Assembly (NCBI GenBank): GCA_002709955.1 | Contig: PAQY01000005.1 | Span: forward strand, 124,001 to 188,000 | Direction of reading: 5' to 3' | From: Rhodospirillaceae bacterium | GTDB taxonomy: Bacteria; Pseudomonadota; Alphaproteobacteria; UBA8366; Aestuariispiraceae | Length of the DNA: 64,000 bases | Shown here: positions 16,501-25,918 of the stretch, in pieces | Layout of the letters: every line of letters starts with the position of its first letter | How positions within the stretch are numbered: the first letter of the stretch is position 1 | The notes under the pieces: generated by a model | Databases searched by the model: none | Seen by the model: the letters and a program-made list of their open reading frames with translations, nothing else | What the model was told of the DNA's origin: nothing | Translations under genes and position numbers: made by a program

Positions 16501-18414
16501 ATGGCCGCGCTATCCAATCACTCGACACAATCCACCCAACAATCCTCATCAGGAATGTGGGATGTCATCGTTGTGGGCGGTGGCCATGCGGGATGTGAAG
16601 CCGCAGCCGCAGCCGCCCGAATGGGGGCCAAAACCGTGCTGGTCACCCACAAGTTGGAAACCATTGGCGAAATGTCTTGTAACCCTGCCATCGGTGGATT
16701 GGGGAAGGGGCATCTGGTTCGTGAAATTGATGCCCTGGACGGTATTATGGGCCGAGTCGCCGACCAAGCGGGAATCCAATTCCGCGTCTTGAATCGCAGC
16801 AAAGGCCCTGCTGTTCAGGGCCCCAGAAGTCAGGCCGACCGAAAACTGTATCGCAACGCGATGCAGGAGACCTTACGAGCCCAATCCAGTTTGTCCCTGT
16901 ATGCAGGCGCGGTAGAAGATTTGCTTATTTCTGGACAAGGGGTCCTGACTGGAATTCGGTTGGCCGACGGAACCGAACTTCACGCGGGTGCCGTGGTCCT
17001 GACCACAGGAACATTCCTGCGCGGTATGATTCATTGCGGCCATGAGCGCACACCTGCGGGTCGCATCGGGGATGCGCCAGCCATCGGCCTGGCTTTGACT
17101 CTGGAGCGTTTTGACTTTGCCCTTGGGCGCCTGAAGACCGGCACACCGCCGCGCCTGGATGGGCGGACCATCGACTATTCAATCCTGGAGAAGCAGGATG
17201 CAGATGAAGTGCCAGAGCCATTTTCTGCCCTGACAGAGTCTATAACGGTCCCCCAAATTGCCTGCCACATCACCTATACCAATCAGAACACCCATAAGGT
17301 CATTCATGACAATCTGGCGCATTCGGCCTTATATGGCGGCATGATCTCTGGCATTGGCCCGCGCTATTGTCCGTCGATTGAAGACAAGGTGGTGAAGTTC
17401 GCAGACAAGCCACGGCACCAGATCTTCCTGGAGCCTGAAGGGTTGGATGACCACACCGTCTATCCAAACGGGCTGTCGAATTCCCTGCCGCGCGATATTC
17501 AGGCGGCCTTTCTGAAAACCATTCCTGGTTTGGAAAATGCTGTCATTCTTCAGCCCGGATATGCGATTGAATATGATCACGTCGATCCCAGGGAATTGCA
17601 CCCGACATTGGAGACCCGAAAAATCCCCGGCCTGTATCTTGCGGGTCAGATCAACGGAACGACCGGATATGAAGAGGCCGCTGCGCAGGGGCTGATGGCA
17701 GGGTTAAACGCCGCCCATAAAGTTGGGGGCGGGACAGTGCCCTTCATCTTGGACCGCGCGGATGCCTATATCGGGGTTATGATCGATGATCTGACAACGC
17801 GGGGGGCAGATGAACCGTACCGCATGTTCACATCCCGCGCTGAATATCGCCTTCGGCTGCGGGCTGACAATGCGGATCAACGCCTGACACCCCTGGGCCT
17901 TCAGTTAGGCTGCCTGTCCTCTGAAAGGTTGGAGCATTGGGCGGCGCGATCAGAGGCCCTAACCAAGTCCCGGGCACTTCTGGAAAATCACAAGGCTTCC
18001 CCTCAAGAATTGGCGCGGCACAATATCGCCGTGCGACAGGATGGGCGGATGCGCAGTGCCATGGACCTGCTGGCATTGCCCGATCTGTCCTTACAGCGGT
18101 TAAGTGCGCTTTGGCCTAATCTACTTAGTATCCCCGCATCCGTCGCGCCACAAATTGAGACCGACGCCAGATACGCGGCCTATTTACAAAGGCAGGATTC
18201 AGACATCCGCGCCTATCGCCGTGATGAATCGCTGCATCTTCCAGACGATCTAGATTTCGCCACGGTTGGTGGTCTAAGCCACGAAATGATACAGCGCCTT
18301 TCTGCCGGACGCCCGCGCACATTGGGCCAGGCCGCCCGCTTGCCAGGCGTAACCCCGGCTGCAGTTGTCGCCCTGATGCGTTTTGTGCGACGGGCCAGCG
18401 ATAAGGCGGCTTAA
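16501..18414 (+). CDS. mnmG: tRNA uridine-5-carboxymethylaminomethyl modification enzyme, FAD protein
   Basis: The 637-residue MnmG (GidA) is the FAD- and NADH-dependent partner of MnmE in wobble-uridine modification. FAD-binding [21 protein letters not shown] lies near residue 20, followed by [21 protein letters not shown] with the conserved CNPAIGG cysteine, a second cysteine-containing stretch in [11 protein letters not shown], and the C-terminal GidA domain ([19 protein letters not shown]). The start ATG 16501 follows CAGGAG. The first 17 residues are a serine- and glutamine-rich tail not needed for the fold, so a later start is possible. Gene order mnmE-mnmG-rsmG-parA-parB is the conserved alphaproteobacterial arrangement. 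Confidence 0.97.
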   Translation: MAALSNHSTQSTQQSSSGMWDVIVVGGGHAGCEAAAAAARMGAKTVLVTHKLETIGEMSCNPAIGGLGKGHLVREIDALDGIMGRVADQAGIQFRVLNRSKGPAVQGPRSQADRKLYRNAMQETLRAQSSLSLYAGAVEDLLISGQGVLTGIRLADGTELHAGAVVLTTGTFLRGMIHCGHERTPAGRIGDAPAIGLALTLERFDFALGRLKTGTPPRLDGRTIDYSILEKQDADEVPEPFSALTESITVPQIACHITYTNQNTHKVIHDNLAHSALYGGMISGIGPRYCPSIEDKVVKFADKPRHQIFLEPEGLDDHTVYPNGLSNSLPRDIQAAFLKTIPGLENAVILQPGYAIEYDHVDPRELHPTLETRKIPGLYLAGQINGTTGYEEAAAQGLMAGLNAAHKVGGGTVPFILDRADAYIGVMIDDLTTRGADEPYRMFTSRAEYRLRLRADNADQRLTPLGLQLGCLSSERLEHWAARSEALTKSRALLENHKASPQELARHNIAVRQDGRMRSAMDLLALPDLSLQRLSALWPNLLSIPASVAPQIETDARYAAYLQRQDSDIRAYRRDESLHLPDDLDFATVGGLSHEMIQRLSAGRPRTLGQAARLPGVTPAAVVALMRFVRRASDKAA

Positions 18415-18418
18415 GCGC

Positions 18419-19069
18419 GTGGTGCTCGATCCCAAGAGTCAGTTCCAGAAAAACACAGATGTTTCACGTGAAACCATGGAGCAGCTTGAGGCCTATGCCG
18501 GGCTGCTCCTGAAATGGCAGCCCAAGATCAACCTGATCAGTGGAAAAACCATTCCAGAACTTTGGACCCGCCATTTCCTGGACTCCGCACAATTGATCGA
18601 TCACTGCCCGCCACAGGCGAAGACGCTGATCGACCTGGGCAGCGGGGCCGGCTTCCCTGGTCTGGTTCTGGCAATCATGAGCCGGATGACGGTGCATCTG
18701 ATCGAGTCCGACACCCGTAAATCTGCCTTCTTAAGAGAGGCGGCCCGTGTCGCCGGGGTCTCTGACCGGGTAACCGTTCATGCCGCCCGCGCAGAAAGCG
18801 TCGACCTGCCCCCGGCAGATGTTATCTCCGCACGCGCCTTGGCCTCGTTGACCGATCTTCTGCCCCTGGCATACCGATTTTGGGGGGAGGGGACAATTGC
18901 GCTGTTTCCGAAGGGTAAGAGGTATAAAGAGGAATTGACTGCCGCAAATTATGCATGGTATATAACTTATGACGCGGTTCGCAGCCGCAGTGATGACGAG
19001 TCAGTTCTGTTGCGCCTCACCGATATGCGCCCGAAGAAAACGGATCACGCCCCAGGGGAGTCGCCTTAG
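18419..19069 (+). CDS. rsmG: 16S rRNA (guanine-527-N7)-methyltransferase
   Basis: RsmG (GidB) makes m7G527 in 16S rRNA. The sequence shows the short N-terminal helix DVSRETMEQLEAYAGLLLKWQPKINL, the SAM-binding LIDLGSGAGFPGLVLAI, LIESDTRKSAFLREAARV, and SARALASLTDLLPLA. No ATG fits outside mnmG; GTG at 18419 (217 residues) or the adjacent GTG at 18422 is likely, four to seven bases after the mnmG stop. The third parS lies inside the reading frame and encodes residues DVSRET. The ORF is co-directional with mnmG and parAB. Loss of this enzyme gives low-level streptomycin resistance in other bacteria. Confidence 0.95.
   Translation: MVLDPKSQFQKNTDVSRETMEQLEAYAGLLLKWQPKINLISGKTIPELWTRHFLDSAQLIDHCPPQAKTLIDLGSGAGFPGLVLAIMSRMTVHLIESDTRKSAFLREAARVAGVSDRVTVHAARAESVDLPPADVISARALASLTDLLPLAYRFWGEGTIALFPKGKRYKEELTAANYAWYITYDAVRSRSDDESVLLRLTDMRPKKTDHAPGESP
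18460..18475. other. parS: parS site 3, inside rsmG
   Basis: TGTTTCACGTGAAACC matches the parS palindrome in 15 of 16 positions and lies within the rsmG coding sequence. There it is read as codons for V-S-R-E-T. It is about 2.1 kb from the first two sites. Confidence 0.93.
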
Positions 19070-19187
19070 AAACCATCGGCAACGCTGTGACTTTTTTAAG
19101 AACCGATGTGTCGCCCCAAATCCCGAACGGGCTTTGCCCGAACGGGATAGACAGCATCGCTCTTAGAGCACTGAAGGAGTTGCGCCG

Positions 19188-20012
19188 ATGTATGCGAAAT
19201 TGCCGGAAAAACTGACCAGGCCCCGCAGTGATGGCACCGCGCGAATCATCGCGATTGCCAATCAGAAAGGGGGGGTTGGGAAAACCACCACCGCAATCAA
19301 TCTGGCCACCGCTCTGGCTGCCTGTGAAAAGCGCGTCCTGATCGTGGATATCGATGCACAGGGGAACGCATCAACCGGGTTGGGTGTCGATCGTCGGGAT
19401 CGGACCTTAAGCTCCTATGATCTGCTATTCGCGCGCGAGACGGCGGAAAACGCTGCGGTCAACACGGCCATTCCGGGCCTGCGTCTGATCCCCGCCTCAA
19501 TTCATCTGTCTGGTGCCGAAATCGAATTGGTAGAAGAAGACCGCCGGGAATTTCGCCTGCGCGACGCCTTGCGGGGCTGTACGGACAATTATGACTATAT
19601 CCTGATCGATTGCCCGCCAGCCCTGGGCCTATTGACCCTGAACGCCCTATGCGCCGCCGATTCCGTCATGGTGCCACTGCAATGTGAATTCTATGCGCTG
19701 GAAGGCCTCAGCCATCTGATTGGCACGATTGAGCGTGTGAAGCGTGCCTTCAATCCGCGCCTGGATATCCAGGGTGTGGTACTGACCATGTATGACCGGC
19801 GCAACAACCTGTCTGACATGGTGGCAGCGGATGTGCGGGCTCATTTGGGCGACAAGGTCTACGAAACCGTGATTCCCCGCAATGTGCGCATCTCAGAAGC
19901 GCCCAGCTTTGGCAAACCCGTCCTGTTATATGACATGGATTGCCGGGGATCACAGGCATATATTCACCTCGCCAGCGAGGTTCTGAAGCGTGAAAGGAGA
20001 CTCCCGGCATGA
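19188..20012 (+). CDS. parA: Chromosome partitioning ATPase ParA
   Basis: The 274-residue Walker-type (deviant Walker A) ATPase drives segregation of ParB-parS complexes. It has IIAIANQKGGVGKTTTAINLA with both signature lysines at about residues 27-34, VLIVDIDAQGNASTGLG, and YDYILIDCPPALGLL (Walker B). The N-terminal 20 residues are a short basic tail. ATG 19188 follows GAAGGAG. The 118-base gap before it contains the directly repeated palindromic CCCGAACGGG, and is the likely place for a par promoter. The gene overlaps parB by ATGA. Confidence 0.97.
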   Translation: MYAKLPEKLTRPRSDGTARIIAIANQKGGVGKTTTAINLATALAACEKRVLIVDIDAQGNASTGLGVDRRDRTLSSYDLLFARETAENAAVNTAIPGLRLIPASIHLSGAEIELVEEDRREFRLRDALRGCTDNYDYILIDCPPALGLLTLNALCAADSVMVPLQCEFYALEGLSHLIGTIERVKRAFNPRLDIQGVVLTMYDRRNNLSDMVAADVRAHLGDKVYETVIPRNVRISEAPSFGKPVLLYDMDCRGSQAYIHLASEVLKRERRLPA

Positions 20013-20983
20013 ATGCGGCAGCAGAAGATCGTAAACGCGGCTTAGGGCGCGGCCTCTCGGCGTTGTTTGGAGATGGTGACAGTGTCATCAATGGCACGGA
20101 TGGCTACAGCGAACCCGCCGTCAAGACCTCCAAGACCGTGCCAATCGAATTCCTGCGGCCAAATCCAAGTCAGCCGCGCAAACGCTTTGACGAGGCAGCC
20201 ATTGACGGGCTGGTCGACTCCATCCGCCAGCAGGGAATCCTGCAGCCGCTGTTGGTCCGGCCCCATCCGGATGACGCCAATGCCTATCAGATCGTCGCGG
20301 GCGAACGCCGCTGGCGGGCCGCTCAACGCGCGCAGCTCTATGAAGTGCCGGTTGTCATCAAGGATCTGACAGATACCGAAACGCTGGAAATCGCGCTGAT
20401 CGAAAATATTCACCGCGAAGACCTGACCCCCCTGGAAGAGGCTGAGGGCTATCAGCGCCTGATGGAAGAATTCGGCCATACCCAGGACGCGCTTTCGAAG
20501 TCAGTCGGCAAAAGCCGGTCCCATGTGGCCAATATGCTGCGCTTACTGTCGCTTCCGGAAGAATTGAAAAGCATGCTGGATGACGGCCTGATCAGTGCCG
20601 GTCACGCCCGCGCCCTATTGGGTGCCAGCAATGCCGATGCCCTGGCCCAGGAAGTCATAAAAAAGGGCTATAATGTCCGCCAGACCGAACGGCTGGTCCA
20701 GGAAGCAAAGCCCAATGCCCATAAAACCCAGGACGGGCTGCAACGCCTGAAAGGGAAGATCGAAAAGGGCGGGTCCAGCCTGACCGAAAAAGATGCCAAT
20801 ACCACTGCCATGGAACGCAGCCTGTCGGACCTGCTGGGCATGACCGTATCCATCGACCTGAAAGGCGGTGGCGAGTCCGGTCGTCTGGTTGTCGCCTTCG
20901 ATGATTTTGATCAACTGGATGACGTGGTCGAACGCCTGAACCGTGGCGGCGTGCAGCGCCTTAAAAACGTCGTTGAAATGTAG
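20009..20983 (+). CDS. parB: Chromosome partitioning CTPase/DNA-binding protein ParB
   Basis: The 324-residue protein starts with the basic RKRGLGRGLSALFGD typical of alphaproteobacterial ParB (ParA-interacting tail), then the N-terminal CTP-binding domain with PIEFLRPNPSQPRKRFDEAAIDGLVDSI and the arginine-rich GERRWRAAQRA, ENIHREDLTPLEEAEGY, a helix-turn-helix (TQDALSKSVGKSRSHVANMLRLLSLP), and a C-terminal dimerisation domain ending LKNVVEM. Start ATG overlaps the parA stop (ATGA). The three parS sites upstream are its expected targets. It ends in TAG, six bases before a palindrome that separates it from convergent holA. Confidence 0.97.
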   Translation: MNAAAEDRKRGLGRGLSALFGDGDSVINGTDGYSEPAVKTSKTVPIEFLRPNPSQPRKRFDEAAIDGLVDSIRQQGILQPLLVRPHPDDANAYQIVAGERRWRAAQRAQLYEVPVVIKDLTDTETLEIALIENIHREDLTPLEEAEGYQRLMEEFGHTQDALSKSVGKSRSHVANMLRLLSLPEELKSMLDDGLISAGHARALLGASNADALAQEVIKKGYNVRQTERLVQEAKPNAHKTQDGLQRLKGKIEKGGSSLTEKDANTTAMERSLSDLLGMTVSIDLKGGGESGRLVVAFDDFDQLDDVVERLNRGGVQRLKNVVEM

Positions 20984-20987
20984 CTTT

Positions 20988-21017
20988 TAGAGCATGATGC
21001 ACGTGCATGATCCTCTA
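20988..21017. terminator. Palindrome between convergent parB and holA
   Basis: A 30-bp imperfect palindrome centred on GCACGTGC (outer arms AGAGCATGATGCAC and GTGCATGATCCTCT) lies right after parB and eight bases before the end of holA. It may act as a bidirectional terminator, although the T-runs are short. Its GCATGAT element is also seen in the 37-bp tandem units at 2.7 kb. Confidence 0.5.
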
Positions 21018-21025
21018 GCGCGCGC

Positions 21026-22075
21026 TTATCTGGATGCGCGGCGCCCAGAGGCATGACGCCGGGCCAGGGCGCCGACCTGATGCAGGCTGCGGTGACATAG
21101 AATCCAGTCCGGCGCGCCGCTGCGTTTACAGGCGGCTTCCGCCTCTATCAAAAGCGACAATGCCTCTGCCACCGCCAATGGGGGCCAGCGTTTTACGCCC
21201 GCCTCAAACCGTGCCTTGGATTTGTAGAAGACGGGTGGACGCAAGCTGCTCATCGCGCCTTGAAGCGGCATGCCCCCCGATACAAGATCTTGAATCCGCC
21301 GCAGTCTCAGCATGTGATTACTGGCAGTCCGCAACAGGGCAACCGGGGCCGTCCCATCCTGAGCCGCCAGATCCAACGCCCGGTCCAGCGCCCTGGAATT
21401 CCCTTCCGCCATTGCATGGATCACATCATCAAGCGTAGAGACTGAACTGTCCCCAATCAGGGTTGAGACCGTGTCAAAATCCAATGTGCCATTCTGCCCG
21501 GCATACAGGGCCAGCTTCTCAATCTCTGAGCGACTGACACCCCGATCCGACCCCAAATTGTCCACCAGGAATTCCCGCGCTTCAGGCTCTATCCGCACGG
21601 AAAGCGGCCGCAGCCCCTCATCAATCAAGCGATCAATCCCACCCGATTCGTCCAAATAGCAGGCGATCGCAGCGCCAAGCTTCGACGCTTCAAACACCTT
21701 TCGAAGCTTAGATTTCGCCGGTAAATCCCCCGCGGACAAGACAATCAGTGCATCCCCGACCGGATCTTCCAGAAACCCCCCCAATGCGTCCGCACAGGCG
21801 TCACTGGCATCGCGAATCAAGATCACACGACGCCCGCCCATCATGGAAATCGCCGCGGCCTCATCCCCCAAAATTGCGGGATCAGCCTTGATCGTATCGC
21901 TGGATAAATCGCAAACTTGAAACGGGTCTTCCAGATCAGGTGCGACCGTCAGCGCAACAGCCCGCATACGCTCGCGGGCCAGACCGGCATCGGGCCCATA
22001 GCACAACACGGCGCGGACCTCCGACGGTGGAGCCTTTACAAACCCCTCAATCGAGCCCGTCGCGATTTTCACCAT
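21026..22075 (-). CDS. holA: DNA polymerase III subunit delta
   Basis: The 349-residue delta subunit opens the beta clamp within the clamp loader. The N-terminal AAA-like region has VLCYGPDAGLARERMRAVA, ILGDEAAAISMMGGRRVILIRDA, and LIVLSAGDLPAKSKLRKVFEAS. The helical C-terminal part has VSRSEIEKLALYAG and LRTASNHMLRLRRIQDL, which follow the HolA family. It is translated right after lptE (6 bases between stop and start), and the order leuS-lptE-holA is a common proteobacterial operon. Confidence 0.93.
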   Translation of the reverse strand: MVKIATGSIEGFVKAPPSEVRAVLCYGPDAGLARERMRAVALTVAPDLEDPFQVCDLSSDTIKADPAILGDEAAAISMMGGRRVILIRDASDACADALGGFLEDPVGDALIVLSAGDLPAKSKLRKVFEASKLGAAIACYLDESGGIDRLIDEGLRPLSVRIEPEAREFLVDNLGSDRGVSRSEIEKLALYAGQNGTLDFDTVSTLIGDSSVSTLDDVIHAMAEGNSRALDRALDLAAQDGTAPVALLRTASNHMLRLRRIQDLVSGGMPLQGAMSSLRPPVFYKSKARFEAGVKRWPPLAVAEALSLLIEAEAACKRSGAPDWILCHRSLHQVGALARRHASGRRASR

Positions 22076-22081
22076 GGCAAA

Positions 22082-22621
22082 TCAGCCCTTAAGCAATCGC
22101 TGCTTTTCAAAAAATGTCGCGATCTGAATCCGTAGATCATCCGCGATCACGACCAATGTTCGGTCCAGGGCATTCTTTTTCGCAACTTCCGCCGCATAAT
22201 CTGACGTTGATACCGAATAGGTCGATACGGCGCGGGATTTAAACACTTTCGCTTCATCGAACGCGGTCAGGACAGCCTCCGCCTTTACCGTCAATTCTGC
22301 GCGGGTCACCGTCGCATCAATCAGCGTTCCGCGATCCACTGTCGTATAGTCCAGGGTTACATCCAGAATATGCTGCGATTTTGTCGGCTGCCCCTTGGGA
22401 TTAAAGCGATCCAGCAACAGATTGTGAAGCACCTGGCCTTCACGATCCTCGATCAGATTGATCTTGGTGGCCTGCAAATCCTCCATCGCATCGACACCAT
22501 TATCGGCACCGCCGGTCCCATATACGGGCCGGAAGCCGCAGCCAGACAGGGCCAGCATTACGCCCCCCAATCCCAGCAGGGTCACTGCGCGACGATCCAT
22601 CCTTGCATTAAAAGACCTCAT
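22082..22621 (-). CDS. lptE: LPS assembly lipoprotein LptE
   Basis: LptE plugs the LptD outer-membrane channel that inserts lipopolysaccharide. This 179-residue protein has a lipoprotein signal with lipobox ALSGC (Cys28) followed by GFRPVYG, the diagnostic first strand of LptE. The body then shows the LDVTLDYTTVDRGTLIDATVTRAEL and YAAEVAKKNALDRTLVVIADDLR patterns of the family. The ATG at 22621 has AAGGGA upstream; a second in-frame ATG at 22600 would shorten the signal. It lies 34 bases after leuS on the same strand. Confidence 0.92.
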   Translation of the reverse strand: MRSFNARMDRRAVTLLGLGGVMLALSGCGFRPVYGTGGADNGVDAMEDLQATKINLIEDREGQVLHNLLLDRFNPKGQPTKSQHILDVTLDYTTVDRGTLIDATVTRAELTVKAEAVLTAFDEAKVFKSRAVSTYSVSTSDYAAEVAKKNALDRTLVVIADDLRIQIATFFEKQRLLKG

Positions 22622-22655
22622 GCCAATCCCTTACCCGCCTTTGACGTCAGAACCC

Positions 22656-25220
22656 TCAGGCGACGATATTCACAATCCGGTTGGGCACAACAATAATTTT
22701 GCGCGGTGTCTTCCCATCCAGGATACGCTGAACATTCTCTTCCGCAATCGCGGCGGCCTCTGCCTCTTCACGGGAAACATCGCGCGCCAGTTCAATCGTC
22801 GCCCGCAGCTTCCCATTCACCTGAACACCAATGGTGACGGTTTCCTCAACAAGCATATCCGGATTCGCAACGGGCCAGCTGGCATTCACCAGCATCTCTT
22901 TGTGCCCCAAGGCCTGCCACAATTCTTCCGCCACATGCGGGGTCATCGGTGACAGGATCTGAACCAAGGATTCAAAACCAAACCGGCGTAACCATTGTGC
23001 GCCTTCATCCTCGCCCTTAATCGCGAACAGGGCGTTGGACAATTCACGGATGCGCGCAATCGCCCGATTGAAATGGAAACGCTCCAGGTCCTGGGTCACG
23101 CCGTCTATGGCCTTATGCACTGTGCGTTCTGTCGCCGCCAATGCATCACTCAAATCAGCCGGCCGCTGGGTCCCAAATGGCGCGATCGTGGCCTCATCCC
23201 CGGCAATTGCCCGAAACAGACGCCCCAGGAAACGCCATGCACCCTCTACACCGCCTTCAGTCCATTCCAAATCCCGTTCAGGTGGACTGTCGGACAACAT
23301 GAACAGACGGGCCGTATCCGCCCCGTAAGACTGAACAATATCAACAGGGTCCACAACATTCTTGCGAGATTTGGACATCTTCTCAGATCGACCAACCGTC
23401 ACAGCCGCACCGGTATCGACCCGCACAACCTGATCGCCGTCGCGCCGAATCTGATTGGGGAACAACCATGCGCCGGATGGATCCCGATAGGTCTCATGAC
23501 AGACCATGCCCTGGGTAAACAACCCGGCGAAGGGTTCTTCCAGATCCAGATAACCACACTGTTTCAGCGCCCGTGTGAAAAACCGCGAATACAGCAAGTG
23601 CAGAATCGCGTGTTCGATACCGTCGATATACTGATCAACCGGTAACCAGCGCGCCGCACTTTCCGCACTAAATCCCCGCTCCTCATTCTTGCTGTCGGGA
23701 TAGCGTGCAAAGTACCACGAGCTTTCAAAGAATGTGTCGAATGTATCGGTCTCCCGCTCCGCCGCCCCGCCACAGCTTGGGCAGGACACATGTTTCCATG
23801 TCGGATGTCGGGCCAGGGGATTGCCCGGTTGATCAAAGTCGACATCTTCCGGCAGTTCGACAGGCAATGAAGAATCCGGAACCGGAACTACACCGCATGA
23901 CGGACAATGGATAACTGGAATGGGGCATCCCCAATAGCGCTGGCGCGATACGCCCCAATCGCGCAGACGATAGGTTATCTTACCGATGCCAATGCCAATT
24001 TCTTCCAATCGATCAATGGCGGTGCGAATGCCCGTCGGCACATCAAGGCCATCCAGAAAATCGGAATTGAACAAGGTTCCGTCCCCGGTATAGGCCTCAT
24101 CCTGGACCGCAAATGACGCCGCATCTGCAGTGGGGGGCAGCACAACAGGGGTGACATCCAAACCATATTTGCGGGCAAAATCCATATCCCGCTGATCATG
24201 CGCAGGGCAGCCGAAAATTGCGCCTGTTCCATATTCCATCAGGACAAAATTGGCGACAAAGACCTTGAATGTCTTGTCCGGCATAAAAGGATGTCGCACC
24301 GTCAATCCCGTATCGAATCCGCGCTTTTCTGCGGTTTCAATGGCTTCTTCGCTTGTGCCCATCTGATTGCATTCCGCAATGAAGGCTGCCAGATCAGGAT
24401 TGGTGCGCGATGCTTCCTCCGCTAAGGGATGGTTGGCCGCGATGGCACAGAATGACATGCCATACAGCGTATCTGGCCGCGTCGTGAAACAGTCCAGTCG
24501 ATCATCCCGCCCAACAATTTCGAATTGGATCTGTGCGCCTTCGGACTTGCCGATCCAATTGCGCTGCATCAGGCGCACCTTTTCCGGCCAACGCTCCAAT
24601 TCATCCAGACCTGCCAGCAATTCTTCAGAAAACGCCGTAATTTTCAGGAACCATTGGGACAGCCGCCGCTTTTCAACGACCGCACCGGTTCGCCAGCCCT
24701 TGCCATCAATCACCTGTTCATTGGCCAGCACGGTATTATCGACCGGATCCCAATTCACCCAGGATTCCCGGCGATACGCCAAACCAGCCCTCAGAAAATC
24801 CAGGAACATCTTCTGTTCATGTTTGTAGTAGTCGGGTTCACAGGTCGAAATTTCGCGATCCCAATCGATGCACAGACCCAAAGTCTTCAACTGAGACCGC
24901 ATGGTCGCGATGTTTTCCCGTGTCCATTTGGCCGGATGGACCTTGTTCTCAATGGCCGCATTTTCAGCCGGCAACCCGAAAGCATCCCATCCCATTGGAT
25001 GCAGAACGCTAAAGCCTCTGGCCCGCTTATACCGGGCAATCACGTCACCCAAAGTATAATTGCGCACATGGCCCATATGAATGCGCCCGGACGGATAGGG
25101 AAACATCTCCAGGACATAGTACTTTTCTGCATCCGACGAATCATCGGTCCGAAAAGACTGTTCAGAATCCCATCGGTCGCGCCACTTGCGTTCGATTTCA
25201 ACCGGATTGTACCTGGTCAT
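22656..25220 (-). CDS. leuS: Leucyl-tRNA synthetase
   Basis: The 854-residue class I synthetase charges tRNA-Leu. It has the HIGH-type motif [15 protein letters not shown], the zinc-like insert CPSCG twice ([16 protein letters not shown] and [12 protein letters not shown]), the CP1 editing domain with [13 protein letters not shown], and KMSKSRKN for ATP binding. Length is normal for bacterial LeuRS. An ATG at 25220 begins [17 protein letters not shown], the usual first residues. It heads the leuS-lptE-holA group; the DUF3576 gene lies about 100 bases upstream on the same strand. Confidence 0.97.
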   Translation of the reverse strand: MTRYNPVEIERKWRDRWDSEQSFRTDDSSDAEKYYVLEMFPYPSGRIHMGHVRNYTLGDVIARYKRARGFSVLHPMGWDAFGLPAENAAIENKVHPAKWTRENIATMRSQLKTLGLCIDWDREISTCEPDYYKHEQKMFLDFLRAGLAYRRESWVNWDPVDNTVLANEQVIDGKGWRTGAVVEKRRLSQWFLKITAFSEELLAGLDELERWPEKVRLMQRNWIGKSEGAQIQFEIVGRDDRLDCFTTRPDTLYGMSFCAIAANHPLAEEASRTNPDLAAFIAECNQMGTSEEAIETAEKRGFDTGLTVRHPFMPDKTFKVFVANFVLMEYGTGAIFGCPAHDQRDMDFARKYGLDVTPVVLPPTADAASFAVQDEAYTGDGTLFNSDFLDGLDVPTGIRTAIDRLEEIGIGIGKITYRLRDWGVSRQRYWGCPIPVIHCPSCGVVPVPDSSLPVELPEDVDFDQPGNPLARHPTWKHVSCPSCGGAAERETDTFDTFFESSWYFARYPDSKNEERGFSAESAARWLPVDQYIDGIEHAILHLLYSRFFTRALKQCGYLDLEEPFAGLFTQGMVCHETYRDPSGAWLFPNQIRRDGDQVVRVDTGAAVTVGRSEKMSKSRKNVVDPVDIVQSYGADTARLFMLSDSPPERDLEWTEGGVEGAWRFLGRLFRAIAGDEATIAPFGTQRPADLSDALAATERTVHKAIDGVTQDLERFHFNRAIARIRELSNALFAIKGEDEGAQWLRRFGFESLVQILSPMTPHVAEELWQALGHKEMLVNASWPVANPDMLVEETVTIGVQVNGKLRATIELARDVSREEAEAAAIAEENVQRILDGKTPRKIIVVPNRIVNIVA

Positions 25221-25323
25221 TGCTCTATCCTGGTAAGTTTTGGCCTGATCACACTTGGAAACGATGCAAACGAATCCTCACAGACTCTCACAGAGTCCCA
25301 AATCCGTTCGGCAGGCCCATGAT

Positions 25324-25845
25324 TTACTTGAGCGACGCCTGGCTATCAATTCGCAACTGACGGGCCCGCAAAAGAATCGCATTTTCAATACGGGCCGGAA
25401 CACCATCTGAAACGGCGGCATCAACCCATTCGCCCGATGTACTGCGTTCCTGGCGAAAAACCGAGACCCGCACACCATCGGCACGCAATTCCCGGTTCAG
25501 AATATACACGGTCAGCTTATAGCGTTCGTTTGGCGCACTGGGCAAAGAAGACCATTCGGTGACGATCACACCGCCGAACGCATCAGCCTGGGCCAAGGGA
25601 AGAAAAGAAATCGTATCAAGCGAAGCGCGCCACAGATACCCATTGACGGCCAGACCTGAAGTACCGGCACCGGGCTGAGACTCCCCACCCAGAACAATAG
25701 ATTTACCGAAAACAGAGCCATCCTGTTTACGAGCCCGTTCAGCGGGATCTTCGTTCAGGACACTGGGCCCGGAAGACAGGCTAGAACAGCCGCTTACAAA
25801 AACCAATCCCGTCAAAAACAGGACCGCAAAAATTCGTTTGATCAT
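25324..25845 (-). CDS. DUF3576 lipoprotein
   Basis: This 173-residue protein starts MIKRIFAVLFLTGLVFVSGC, a lipoprotein signal with Cys20, so it is anchored to a membrane in the periplasm. The body, with LAVNGYLWRASLDTISFLPLAQADAFGGVIVTEW and ENAILLRARQLRI, matches the DUF3576 family, which in alphaproteobacteria is regularly found upstream of leuS-lptE-holA. The linkage with lptE suggests a role in the cell envelope, but no function is established. The upstream in-frame start at 25890 is not used because the signal peptide begins at ATG 25845. Confidence 0.9.
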   Translation of the reverse strand: MIKRIFAVLFLTGLVFVSGCSSLSSGPSVLNEDPAERARKQDGSVFGKSIVLGGESQPGAGTSGLAVNGYLWRASLDTISFLPLAQADAFGGVIVTEWSSLPSAPNERYKLTVYILNRELRADGVRVSVFRQERSTSGEWVDAAVSDGVPARIENAILLRARQLRIDSQASLK

Positions 25846-25918
25846 TACGCACCACCAAAAAGAAATGAGGGGATGAGCAATCTTGCCCATCCCCCCATTT
25901 GATGCAACCCGAATAACC

